Shown here: positions 39,144 to 48,232 of the stretch, in pieces
Position numbering within the stretch: the first letter of the stretch is position 1
Layout: every line of letters starts with the position of its first letter
Source of the DNA: Segetibacter sp.
GTDB taxonomy: Bacteria; Bacteroidota; Bacteroidia; Chitinophagales; Chitinophagaceae
Assembly (NCBI GenBank): GCA_028288485.1
Contig: JAQBNO010000078.1
Span: 1-64,000, forward strand
Length of the DNA stretch: 64,000 bases
Direction: 5' to 3'
Translations under genes and position numbers: made by a program
The notes under the pieces: model-generated
Told to the model about the DNA's origin: nothing
The model's input: only the letters and a program-made list of their open reading frames with translations
The model's database searches: none

Positions 39144-40532
39144 TCACAACTCCTTCACCGCCTCTTTAAACTTCTTACCTCTTTCTTCATAATTTTTAAA
39201 CAGGTCGAAACTTGCGCAAGCCGGACTTAACAATACGGTATCGCCTTTTGCCGCAAGGCTGAATGCTGTTATCACTGCATCCCGTGCACTTTGTGTATCA
39301 ACAATTGTTTGTACCATGTCTTTAAATGCTGCATGGATCTTTTTATTATCAACGCCTAAACATACGATCGATTTAACCCTCTCTTTAACCAGGTCTTCAA
39401 TCAAAGTATAGTCATTACCTTTATCAACTCCACCAAGAATAAGAACAATAGATTTTTCCAAACTTTCCAACGCAAACCAGGTACTGTTAACATTAGTGGC
39501 TTTGCTATCATTAATAAAGTCAACTCCACGAACAGTTGCTACATGCTCCATCCTATGTTCGAGGCTTTCGAAAGTCTTCATCGACTCTCTAATTTTCTCC
39601 TTACGTATACCTACGGTAGACGCTGCAATACCTGCTGCCATTGTGTTCTGTTGATTGTGTTTTCCCTTTAAAGCAAAATCATAAATGCTCATGCTCACTC
39701 GTTCTTCCTGGATCTTCAGCATCATTTGGTCAGCTTTAATGTATGCGCCTTTCTTTACTTCTTGTTTCATGGAAAATGGCAGTTGGTTTGTATGTACAGT
39801 TAATGTTTCCAGTTTTTCCGTTATCACTTCATCGTCTAAATTGTAAATGAAATAATCTTCTTCTGTTTGGTTCTCTATTACCCTAAACTTGCTGTTTATA
39901 TAGTTCTCAAACTTGTATTCGTACCTGTCTAAATGGTCCTCTGTAATGTTTAGTAAAACAGCTATGTGCGCCCTGAATTCTTTGATATCATCTAATTGAA
40001 AAGAACTTATTTCAGCAACATATAAAGGCTTTGGATCTTCAGCTACCTGCTTCGCAAACGAGTAACCGATGTTACCAACTAATGCACATTCAAGCCCTGC
40101 CTCTTTACAGATATGATAAATGAGAGAGGTTGTTGTGCTCTTACCATTACTTCCTGTAATCGCAATAATTTTACTGTCTCCCGTGAACCTGTAAGCCAAT
40201 TCAATCTCACTAATTATCGGTATTCCTTTCGCCCTTATCTTTTTTACCAGTTCATTCTTTTCGGGAATACCGGGGCTTTTTACTATCTCACTTGCGCCTA
40301 AGATCTTGTCTTCTGTATGGCCGCCTTCTTCAAATTCAATATTGTTGTCAATGAGCTCTTGCTTATAGCTTGCTTTTAAAGAACCTCCGTCGCTTAAAAA
40401 AACATTGTAACCTTTCTGTTTACCAAGTAATGCTGCACCCACACCGCTTTCTCCACCTCCAAGAATTACTAACCCCACCGCCCCTAAAGGGGAACTGCTG
40501 TTCAACCTTATATCCTCTTCACTATTTATCAC
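39144..40532 (-). CDS. murD: UDP-N-acetylmuramoyl-L-alanine--D-glutamate ligase
   Basis: VILGGGESGVGAALLGKQKGYNVFLSD, AITGSNGKSTTTSL. Confidence 0.97.
   Translation of the reverse strand: MINSEEDIRLNSSSPLGAVGLVILGGGESGVGAALLGKQKGYNVFLSDGGSLKASYKQELIDNNIEFEEGGHTEDKILGASEIVKSPGIPEKNELVKKIRAKGIPIISEIELAYRFTGDSKIIAITGSNGKSTTTSLIYHICKEAGLECALVGNIGYSFAKQVAEDPKPLYVAEISSFQLDDIKEFRAHIAVLLNITEDHLDRYEYKFENYINSKFRVIENQTEEDYFIYNLDDEVITEKLETLTVHTNQLPFSMKQEVKKGAYIKADQMMLKIQEERVSMSIYDFALKGKHNQQNTMAAGIAASTVGIRKEKIRESMKTFESLEHRMEHVATVRGVDFINDSKATNVNSTWFALESLEKSIVLILGGVDKGNDYTLIEDLVKERVKSIVCLGVDNKKIHAAFKDMVQTIVDTQSARDAVITAFSLAAKGDTVLLSPACASFDLFKNYEERGKKFKEAVKEL
40471..40494 (-). repeat. GC-rich palindromic element (family 2), in frame within the murD 5' end
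   Basis: Coding strand AGTTCCCCTTTAGGGGCGGTGGGGTTAGT encodes SSPLGAVGLV. Confidence 0.65.
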
Positions 40533-40550
40533 TGGTTGGGTTTCTTAATA

Positions 40551-40612
40551 TTTTTCTTTGGTTATCGTCATGTGTTCTTTATTCGTCATCGTTGCGTCGC
40601 ACTCTTGTACTG
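40551..40612 (-). repeat. Dispersed intergenic repeat, family 1 (murD-mraY spacer)
   Basis: Reverse complement CAGTACAAGAGTGCGACGCAACGATGACGAATAAAGAACACATGACGATAACCAAAGAAAAA. Confidence 0.7.
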
Positions 40613-40675
40613 ACTGTCCCTTTTCAACCGTTCAACCTATAAACCATTTTCTCAACTCTTTAGTCGCGCCCAAGG

Positions 40676-41965
40676 CTACCTTATCTTCAAACTCATTATT
40701 GAAAACACCACACACAATATTGTCATGATCCAGAACCTGACAGCTATTTTACTTTCATGATATCCCAACTTTTGATAATGGTGATGCAAGGGACTCATCT
40801 TGAAAATTCGCCGCCCTTCGCCATATTTTCTTTTCGTGTATTTGAAATAAGAAACCTGGAGAATTACACTCAGATTTTCCACTAAGAACACCCCGCAAAT
40901 AATCGGTATCATCAACTCTTTCCGGATGATTATTGCCAGGGATGCTATAATACCACCTAAGGCAAGACTACCGGTATCGCCCATAAAAACCTGTGCGGGA
41001 AAGGCATTGTACCACAGGAAACCAACACACGCCCCAATGAATGCACCAATGAAAATACTCAGCTCTCCCAGGTTTGGTATATACATGATGTTCAGGTATT
41101 CCGCGAAACGAATGTTACCACTCACGTAGGCGAATATGCCGACGCATACACCGATCAAAGCTGAGACACCGGTACATAAGCCATCTAATCCATCGGTTAT
41201 ATTAGCGCCGTTCGAAACGGCAGTTATAATAAATATGACTATAAGAATATAAATTACCCACGTAAAATCCTTTAATGCTTCAGGCAATAATTTAGAGTAA
41301 TTAAACTCATGCGTACGAACGAAAGGAATAGTTGTAATAGGCGTTTTAACTATGGCAAAGCGATGTTCTTTTCCATTGAGGGTTCTTGTAATTTCATTTA
41401 CCTTTTTTTCACCGGTTCGCATAACCTGCGTTGAAAGTATTTCACGTTCAACTGTTACGCTCGGATTGAAGTATAAGGTAGCTCCTATAATGATCCCCAG
41501 AACCACCTGCCCGAATATTTTAAACCTTCCCGCCAATCCATCACTGTCTGTTTTCTTATAATCAATGCCTTTTTCTTTTGCCAGGCGCTTGGCCCTCAGC
41601 TTTAAATAATCGTCTATAAAACCTATAATACCCAGCCATACAGTACTTAGCAGCATTAAGCGTACGTATACTTTATTGAGGTTACCAAACAATAAAGTAG
41701 GTATGATAATAGCCAGCAGGATGATTATACCGCCCATTGTTGGGGTACCTTTTTTTTGTTGTTCTCCTGCAAGACCTAAATCCCTCACCGTTTCACCAAC
41801 CTGCTTTTTCAGCAAGAACCTGATGAGTCTTTTACCATACACTGTAGTAATCACCAACGACAACAGCACAGCCAGTAACATGCGGAAAGTAATGAACTGA
41901 AACAGTCCGCTTCCCGGGAACCTTACCCCTGATTTTGAAAGCCATTCGTAGATGTAGTACAGCAT
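40676..41965 (-). CDS. mraY: Phospho-N-acetylmuramoyl-pentapeptide-transferase
   Basis: GTPTMGGIIIL, NGANITDGLDGL, MSPLHHHYQKLGYHESK. Start set at MLYYIYEWLSK. Confidence 0.96.
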   Translation of the reverse strand: MLYYIYEWLSKSGVRFPGSGLFQFITFRMLLAVLLSLVITTVYGKRLIRFLLKKQVGETVRDLGLAGEQQKKGTPTMGGIIILLAIIIPTLLFGNLNKVYVRLMLLSTVWLGIIGFIDDYLKLRAKRLAKEKGIDYKKTDSDGLAGRFKIFGQVVLGIIIGATLYFNPSVTVEREILSTQVMRTGEKKVNEITRTLNGKEHRFAIVKTPITTIPFVRTHEFNYSKLLPEALKDFTWVIYILIVIFIITAVSNGANITDGLDGLCTGVSALIGVCVGIFAYVSGNIRFAEYLNIMYIPNLGELSIFIGAFIGACVGFLWYNAFPAQVFMGDTGSLALGGIIASLAIIIRKELMIPIICGVFLVENLSVILQVSYFKYTKRKYGEGRRIFKMSPLHHHYQKLGYHESKIAVRFWIMTILCVVFSIMSLKIR

Positions 41966-41987
41966 AAAAATTATTTTAAAAACCAAA

Positions 41988-42010
41988 AACCCCAACCCCC
42001 TAAAGGGCCT
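41988..42010 (-). repeat. GC-rich palindromic element (family 2) just upstream of mraY
   Basis: Reverse complement AGGCCCTTTAGGGGGTTGGGGTT. Confidence 0.65.
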
Positions 42011-42045
42011 TAAATACAAATTTCAGAATGCCTATTATCTTGTTA

Positions 42046-42106
42046 CAGTACAAGTGTGCGACGCAACGACTGCCTCATAAGAGCACTATCGGCTGGCCCA
42101 AAAAAC
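42046..42106 (+). repeat. Dispersed intergenic repeat, family 1 (mraY-murE spacer)
   Basis: CAGTACAAGTGTGCGACGCAACGACTGCCTCATAAGAGCACTATCGGCTGGCCCAAAAAA. Confidence 0.75.
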
Positions 42107-42182
42107 TTCCTACTTCAATTCTTCTTTCCTACACCTTATACCCTATTCCCTGTTGATTTAATGACCTAATGCCTGTTGTTCT

Positions 42183-43646
42183 TTACTTTCCAAACAATTC
42201 AAACATTTCGCTCAACACCTGCTTATCATCGAAAGGATGTTTCACACCTTTTATTTCCTGGTATTTTTCGTGTCCCTTGCCGGCAATGAGCAAAATGTCG
42301 AAAGGTTTAGCTAAGCTTACCGCCATTTTTATGGCTTCCTTCCTGTCAGCAATAGATATATACTTTCGCTTTGCCGCGCTTCCTAATCCATCTTCCATAT
42401 CTTTCAAAATCTCCAATGGATCTTCACTACGCGGATTGTCACTTGTAAATATTACGCGGTCGCTTAACTCACACGCCACTTCACCCATTACAGGCCTCTT
42501 TGTTTTATCACGGTCTCCACCGCAACCGATCACAGTAACAACCTGCTCATTTCCCTGCCGTAATTTCTTTATTGTTCCCAAAACATTTTCCAAAGCATCG
42601 GGCGTATGGGCGTAATCTACAATCCCTATAATTTTCGATTCGCTAACCACATAATCAAACCTTCCTTCGGCGCCCGTTAATAAGCTAAGTGTAGTAAGTA
42701 GCTCCTGGCTGTCCTCACCTAAACAGATCCCGGCCCCGTAGACTGCCAATATGTTATAAGCATTGAACTCTCCTATTAACCTGAAGTGAACTTCTATATC
42801 ATTTACCGTCATTATCAATCCTGTAAGCGTATTTTCCAGGATTTTTCCTTTAAAATTTGCAACTGTTCTAAGACTATAGAAATACTTCGTTGCAGCTGTA
42901 TTCTGCAACATCACCTGGCCTCTTTTATCATCAAGATTCGAGATAGCAAATGCAGCAGCTGGAAGCCCGTCGAAGAACCTTTTTTTAACCCTGATATATT
43001 CGTCGAAGGTTTTATGATAATCGAGGTGATCGTGCGTAATGTTACTAAACAGCCCTCCAACAAACTCAATCGCAGTCGTACGATGCTGGTGAATAGCATG
43101 ACTGCTAACCTCCATAAAAACATGCGAGCAACGGCCCTCCACCATTTGCTGCAATAAAGCCTGTAGGCTTATAGCATCAGGAGTTGTGTGGGTTGAAGGA
43201 ACAACGATATTCCCGATCTGGTTTTGAACAGTACTAATCAACCCACATTTATACCCCAGTTTGGTAAATAATTTATATAGAAGTGTTGCTATTGTTGTTT
43301 TTCCATTAGTGCCTGTTACACCCACCAGCTTGAGTTTAGTTGATGGTTCACCATAATAATGATGAGCCATATGTGCAACTGCCTCGCTGGTATTTTTAAC
43401 CTGTAGGTATGTAACAGCCTCATTTAACGTCGGTGGCATCACTTCACAAACAATCACTTTTGCCCCTTTATCACTTGCCGTTGTTATAAAGTCATGACCG
43501 TTGCTTATAGTTCCAACGATGGCAACAAACACAGAACCTTCAGTAACCTTACGGCTATCTATCTGTATGTCTTTAACATCAAGATTAGTAGTGCCTATTA
43601 CAGCCTGTAAATGCACGTTGTATAATATGTCCTGTAGTTTTGCCAT
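42183..43646 (-). CDS. murE: UDP-N-acetylmuramoyl-L-alanyl-D-glutamate--2,6-diaminopimelate ligase
   Basis: VGVTGTNGKTTIATLLYKL, FTSDNPRSEDP (DAP-type DNPR motif). Confidence 0.96.
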   Translation of the reverse strand: MAKLQDILYNVHLQAVIGTTNLDVKDIQIDSRKVTEGSVFVAIVGTISNGHDFITTASDKGAKVIVCEVMPPTLNEAVTYLQVKNTSEAVAHMAHHYYGEPSTKLKLVGVTGTNGKTTIATLLYKLFTKLGYKCGLISTVQNQIGNIVVPSTHTTPDAISLQALLQQMVEGRCSHVFMEVSSHAIHQHRTTAIEFVGGLFSNITHDHLDYHKTFDEYIRVKKRFFDGLPAAAFAISNLDDKRGQVMLQNTAATKYFYSLRTVANFKGKILENTLTGLIMTVNDIEVHFRLIGEFNAYNILAVYGAGICLGEDSQELLTTLSLLTGAEGRFDYVVSESKIIGIVDYAHTPDALENVLGTIKKLRQGNEQVVTVIGCGGDRDKTKRPVMGEVACELSDRVIFTSDNPRSEDPLEILKDMEDGLGSAAKRKYISIADRKEAIKMAVSLAKPFDILLIAGKGHEKYQEIKGVKHPFDDKQVLSEMFELFGK

Positions 43647-43647
43647 G

Positions 43648-43677
43648 ACCCCCTCCCAGCCTCCCCCAGGGGAGGTG
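43648..43677 (-). repeat. GC-rich palindromic element (family 2) filling the ftsI-murE junction
   Basis: Reverse complement CACCTCCCCTGGGGGAGGCTGGGAGGGGGT directly before the murE ATG. Confidence 0.6.
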
Positions 43678-43682
43678 AAGAA

Positions 43683-45785
43683 TTAATTTAATTGTATACT
43701 TATGATTTGTCCTTTCGAAATATTTTGCCCTGCAGCTATTGATTGTATAGCCACTTTTCCTTTACCGCGCACCATTACTCTTAATCCTAAATTTTCGCAT
43801 AGGTAAACCGCATCTTTTAATCCCATTCCGGCCAGCATTGGCATTTTTTTCATGCTTATTTGCTGGCTCGACATTACTGTATCGGCACCTTGCTTAAACA
43901 ACCTGCTGTAATTGCCTTTTCCATCAGCTCTTGCTACATTTACCTCGAGTTGTTCTGCTATTTTCCTGATATCTTTTGTATAACCTGCGTAGCTATAGTA
44001 ACCACTGTCGCTTCTTTTAAACGCGTCAACAGTATTGTGGTTCTTACTAACTTTTAAACTATAGATCTGGTCTGAAATTTCTTTAAACACCGGCCCTGCT
44101 ACCGAGGCGCCGTAAAAGTTTGCAGCATGTGGCTTATTCTTTATCACAACAATAATTGTGTATTGAGGATCATCAGCCGGGAAGTAACCGGCAAAAGTTG
44201 ACTGGTAAATTTTATCAGTATAACCGCGATTTCCATTTGCAACAAGTGCAGTCCCGGTTTTACCTGCGATACGATAATAACTGCTTTGCAGGCCTTTACC
44301 TGTTCCTTCAAGCACAACCCCTTCCAGGCATTCCTGCAATTGTCTTAAGGTTGACTTCGAGCAAATGCTATCCTTCATGATGGTGGGCTGAAATTGATGT
44401 ATCGGCCTTCCATCTTCCCTGATTTCATTTACGAGATACGGTCTCATCATTTTACCATTATTTGCTACGGCATTATATACTGTAAGCATCTGCAGAGGGC
44501 TTAGGGTGAGGTTATAACCAAACGCCATCCATGGTAAAGTTGTATTGCTCCAATGCCTGCTGCCTGGGTTATAAACGGACGGCCTAATTTCACCTTTCAG
44601 GTCTATACCAGTAAGGCTATCCAGTTTCAATTTCTTAATATGATTTATAAACTGGCTGGGATTTGAACCATAATGAATCCAGGCGAGCTTAGCCATTCCC
44701 ACATTACTGCTGTGCTCAAATGCCTGCTTAACTGTTACATTAAACAATCCATGCTTTTCGCTATCGTAAACCGTTCGCCTGTACACCTGCCAGGTACCTC
44801 CGTTCAAATCAACATTAGACTTCAAATTAATTTTTCTATCCTCCAATAAAGAAAGCATGGTTACCAATTTGAAGGTTGAACCGGGCTCTGTAGGAGTGAT
44901 AGCATAATTATAATCTTCCCAATACAAACTATCTCTTTCGTGACCAAGGTTTGCTATTGCTTTAATTTTTCCTGTCTTTACTTCCATAACGATAGCACAA
45001 CCATGGGCGGCCTCATTTTTAACCATCATCTTCATCAATGCATTCTCTGTTACATCCTGGATGTTAACATCCAGTGTTGTAATTACATCTTTACCATTTT
45101 CCGCTTCTACTTCATAATCATCTACCGGAACACTTGCTCCACCTGCAATAAAACGCACTAGTCTTTTACCTGCTGTTCCCTGCAGGTATTTGTCATAGGT
45201 AAGCTCCAGGCCAACTTTGTGGCTGTCTCTCAATAATCCTATTGTACGATATGCCAGCATTTTATATGGATTAAGCCGGATGATTTTTTTATCAGGAATA
45301 AAACCGCTTTTATTTCTTCCAAGACGCACCAACGGAAACGTTTTTAACTGCTGGTACTCTTTAAACGACATCTTTTTTCTAAGTAAAAAATACCTGTCTT
45401 TTTCGCGATAGCCCGTCTGCAACAGATATTTGTATTCTGCACTGCTCCTGTCGCGAAAGAGATTGGAAAGGCAAATACTAAGCGAATCAATATTCTCCTT
45501 AAAGCGCTTGCCATTCTTATCTCTTAACCCGTCGGCCATGAAATCGATATAAATATCGAATTGCGGAATGCTGGTGCTTAGCATGCTGCCATCCTCGCTG
45601 TAAATCGTTCCCCTTTCGGCTTCCAACGAAATAATACGCTGGTGCAGACTATCACTCATTCCGCGCCAATAACTTCCCTGAGCCTGCTGTATATAAATGG
45701 CTTTCCCAAGGATACATGTACCTACAATGGCCATAAGTATAAATGCCAGGTACACTCTCCACAGTATGTCTTTCTTTACATCCAC
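43683..45785 (-). CDS. ftsI: Penicillin-binding protein (FtsI/PBP3 transpeptidase) with C-terminal PASTA domain
   Basis: EPGSTFKLVTMLSLL, HSSNVGMAKLAW, AGKTGTALVANG, C-terminal PASTA-like MPMLAGMGLKDAVYLCENLGLRV. Confidence 0.94.
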   Translation of the reverse strand: MDVKKDILWRVYLAFILMAIVGTCILGKAIYIQQAQGSYWRGMSDSLHQRIISLEAERGTIYSEDGSMLSTSIPQFDIYIDFMADGLRDKNGKRFKENIDSLSICLSNLFRDRSSAEYKYLLQTGYREKDRYFLLRKKMSFKEYQQLKTFPLVRLGRNKSGFIPDKKIIRLNPYKMLAYRTIGLLRDSHKVGLELTYDKYLQGTAGKRLVRFIAGGASVPVDDYEVEAENGKDVITTLDVNIQDVTENALMKMMVKNEAAHGCAIVMEVKTGKIKAIANLGHERDSLYWEDYNYAITPTEPGSTFKLVTMLSLLEDRKINLKSNVDLNGGTWQVYRRTVYDSEKHGLFNVTVKQAFEHSSNVGMAKLAWIHYGSNPSQFINHIKKLKLDSLTGIDLKGEIRPSVYNPGSRHWSNTTLPWMAFGYNLTLSPLQMLTVYNAVANNGKMMRPYLVNEIREDGRPIHQFQPTIMKDSICSKSTLRQLQECLEGVVLEGTGKGLQSSYYRIAGKTGTALVANGNRGYTDKIYQSTFAGYFPADDPQYTIIVVIKNKPHAANFYGASVAGPVFKEISDQIYSLKVSKNHNTVDAFKRSDSGYYSYAGYTKDIRKIAEQLEVNVARADGKGNYSRLFKQGADTVMSSQQISMKKMPMLAGMGLKDAVYLCENLGLRVMVRGKGKVAIQSIAAGQNISKGQIISIQLN

Positions 45786-45813
45786 TTTTTTATACCTTCT
45801 TTTATATCCTTAC

Positions 45814-46170
45814 CTAATTGTTTTCCGGCCCGGCTTTCCTGCTTATCAGTTTTATCCTGTAAGGGGAAGTAGTGTCGATCGTTAACCCAAGCGGCTCAGC
45901 AGCTTTCACCATTTCACTTTCCCGGCTCTTAAACATCATCTCGCTCTTCAAAGTCTTGTACTCGTATTGCAGGTCTTTCAAACGTCTTCCCGTATCGTTG
46001 ATCTTCCTGATCCTGTTGTCGGACATGTGTCCGTTAGCAATGTAAAAAACTGCAAGTGCAGCTAAAAACAGGAAAAAAGTAATGTTCTTCAGTATCCAAC
46101 TATAGTTAAACAAATCCCCAACAGCACGAAATGCCGAACTCTTTTTCCCTATGTTATTCTCTCCTGCCAT
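45814..46170 (-). CDS. ftsL: FtsL-like cell division protein
   Basis: Position between ftsI and rsmH; short TM/coiled-coil protein. Confidence 0.85.
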   Translation of the reverse strand: MAGENNIGKKSSAFRAVGDLFNYSWILKNITFFLFLAALAVFYIANGHMSDNRIRKINDTGRRLKDLQYEYKTLKSEMMFKSRESEMVKAAEPLGLTIDTTSPYRIKLISRKAGPENN

Positions 46171-46190
46171 ACCAGTTTAAAAAGAATCTT

Positions 46191-46251
46191 TTTTTATTTT
46201 TAATCAAACTTTTGTTCACCTATTAAACATCCGTTGCGTCGCATTCCGTTC
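46191..46251 (-). repeat. Dispersed intergenic repeat, family 1 (ftsL-rsmH spacer, divergent)
   Basis: Reverse complement GAACGGAATGCGACGCAACGGATGTTTAATAGG... Confidence 0.55.
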
Positions 46252-46311
46252 TTCTTTTAGTAATTCTAATGATCTTTTCCTGTCTTGTATTTTTGTCCTT
46301 CATCTTGTAGT

Positions 46312-46372
46312 AGTACAAGAGTGCGACGCAACGATGTCTAATCTTCATTTCCTGCCTGCTACCAATATTCCA
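46312..46372 (+). repeat. Dispersed intergenic repeat, family 1 (head-to-head with the copy at 46191-46251)
   Basis: AGTACAAGAGTGCGACGCAACGATGTCTAAT... Confidence 0.65.
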
Positions 46373-46505
46373 AACTATCTATCAAAACCTACTTTAACCC
46401 GGTTAGTTTAGACCTTAAGCCCTGGTGCCCCGAACCCGTTCCTATATCTTTTCAAGTTCTAATTTGTCTCCTTTCTTCGTACTACTTGCTACTAAATACT
46501 TACTA

Positions 46506-47447
46506 CTATTCCCCTTTCCTCTCCGCCACCCTTAGTTTAGCACTTCTGCTCCTCACATTTCTTTTCACCTCTTCTGCACCTGCTGTAATCGGTTTCTTCG
46601 TAATTATTTTCAGCTCATTTTTCCGCTCTTCTCTTGATAACGGGTTTTCATCCTGCACGTCAAAGGTTCCGCTTCTGAAAAAATTCTTAACGAGCCTGTC
46701 CTCTAAAGAATGAAAGGTGATGACTGCAGCCCGACCACCTGGCTTCAATACTGCCGGTATTTGTTCAAGCATTTCTTTCAATGCGCCCAGTTCATCATTC
46801 ACCTCGATTCTCAACGCCTGGAAAACCTGCGCTAAATACTTATTCGGATTTCCTTTTACAACCGGGCTTAACATCGCTTTCAACTGTGCAATTGTTTGTA
46901 ACGGCGTCGAATTGCGCTGCTGCACAATTTGCCTTGCCAGCGTTTTCGAATTGGTCACTTCGCCATATTGCTCGAATAACTTATGCAATTGAGGCTCGGT
47001 ATACTTTTTCAAAATATCCGAAGCGGTGTTTTCCTGGCGCTGGTCCATCCGCATATCCAGGGGACCTTCGAAGCGGGTTGAAAAACCGCGGTCACCTATA
47101 TCGAACTGGTGGCTGCTTACGCCCAGGTCTGCGAGCACTCCATCTACTTTCGCAAACCCATTTAACCGTAAAAACCTTTGTAAATGCCTGAAGTTGTTTG
47201 GCACGAAGACAACACGTTCATCTGGCGGGATATTCTTAACCGCGTCTGCGTCCTGGTCAAAAGCCACTAACTTTCCAGCAGGTCCAAGCTTGTCAAGAAT
47301 TCCGCGGCTATGTCCTCCCCCTCCAAACGTACAATCAACGTAAACTCCCCCTGGCTTTACCTGTAGAGCATCCATTGTTTCATGAAACAAAACGGGCACA
47401 TGGTAAGGCGATGAATGGTGATCGACAATTGTGTTAATGTCTTTCAT
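46506..47447 (-). CDS. rsmH: 16S rRNA (cytosine(1402)-N(4))-methyltransferase
   Basis: YHVPVLFHETMDAL, DCTFGGGGHSRGIL, GRAAVITFHSLEDRLVK. Confidence 0.97.
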   Translation of the reverse strand: MKDINTIVDHHSSPYHVPVLFHETMDALQVKPGGVYVDCTFGGGGHSRGILDKLGPAGKLVAFDQDADAVKNIPPDERVVFVPNNFRHLQRFLRLNGFAKVDGVLADLGVSSHQFDIGDRGFSTRFEGPLDMRMDQRQENTASDILKKYTEPQLHKLFEQYGEVTNSKTLARQIVQQRNSTPLQTIAQLKAMLSPVVKGNPNKYLAQVFQALRIEVNDELGALKEMLEQIPAVLKPGGRAAVITFHSLEDRLVKNFFRSGTFDVQDENPLSREERKNELKIITKKPITAGAEEVKRNVRSRSAKLRVAERKGE

Positions 47448-47450
47448 GCC

Positions 47451-47909
47451 TTACGTTATTACCGGTTTTGCGGCCATTACTTCGGCTGCCAGGTTGCTAA
47501 AATCTTCCGGAGCCATATCATCAAAGAGCTTTTTATATTTGGTCGAATCCCATATTTCGATTTTGTCGAGAGCTGCGACAAGGATGATATCTTTCGATAA
47601 ATCTGCATACTCCTTTAAAGTTGGTGGCAATAACATTCGGCCTGCAGCATCCAGTTCGACTTCTGTAGCACCTCCTAAAAACTGGCGACGAAATGCACGT
47701 ACTTTTGGATCGAAATCATTCAGTGAATTAATTTTTTGAACAATGGGCTCCCAACTACTCATCGGATATAAGGTCAGGCATTTTTCAATGCCGCGACTTA
47801 ACACAAAAGTGTTCTCGCCTTCCTTCAGCTGCTTTTTGAAACCGGCAGGCAAAAGGAAGCGACCTTTTGGATCGAGTGTAGCCTCATATTCACCGAGAAA
47901 AGCGGCCAT
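47451..47909 (-). CDS. mraZ: Transcriptional regulator MraZ
   Basis: FLGEYEATLDPKGRFLLPAGFKKQL, DAAGRMLLP. Confidence 0.96.
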   Translation of the reverse strand: MAAFLGEYEATLDPKGRFLLPAGFKKQLKEGENTFVLSRGIEKCLTLYPMSSWEPIVQKINSLNDFDPKVRAFRRQFLGGATEVELDAAGRMLLPPTLKEYADLSKDIILVAALDKIEIWDSTKYKKLFDDMAPEDFSNLAAEVMAAKPVIT

Positions 47910-47937
47910 TGTTGAAAAAATTATTTGACTTTACCAT

Positions 47938-47967
47938 TTATTACCACAAAATAACACTTTTTCCCAC
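47938..47967 (-). promoter_or_regulatory. MraZ-box-like direct repeats (three 10-bp-phased GTG motifs)
   Basis: Minus strand GTGGGAAAAA-GTGTTATTTT-GTGGTAATAA, 29-58 bp upstream of the mraZ ATG. Confidence 0.65.
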
Positions 47968-47995
47968 TTTTATCACAAATAAAGACCAGTTCTTT

Positions 47996-48004
47996 TTATC
48001 CACA
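47996..48004 (+). promoter_or_regulatory. Perfect DnaA box TTATCCACA
   Basis: Exact 9-mer match in the divergent mraZ-queA spacer. Confidence 0.55.
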
Positions 48005-48084
48005 GGCACAATTATGTCCAAAACCGCCGTCAGCTTGCCTTTGCGGACTTTTGTGAGTAATCCTGTTTGTTTTATGTGAATTGC

Positions 48085-48093
48085 TGTGGATAA
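48085..48093 (-). promoter_or_regulatory. Perfect DnaA box TTATCCACA, inverted
   Basis: TGTGGATAA on the plus strand. Confidence 0.55.
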
Positions 48094-48232
48094 GCTGTTG
48101 AAGCAATTAAAAATCAAGGGAATAGGAAGGTTTTTTTGAGCAGGAAATGTGTATATCACGAATAGTCAAAACAAATTTTTACAATAAACCGTTGCAGCGA
48201 AGAAAATTTTAAATTTGCGTTTTTTACCCCTG

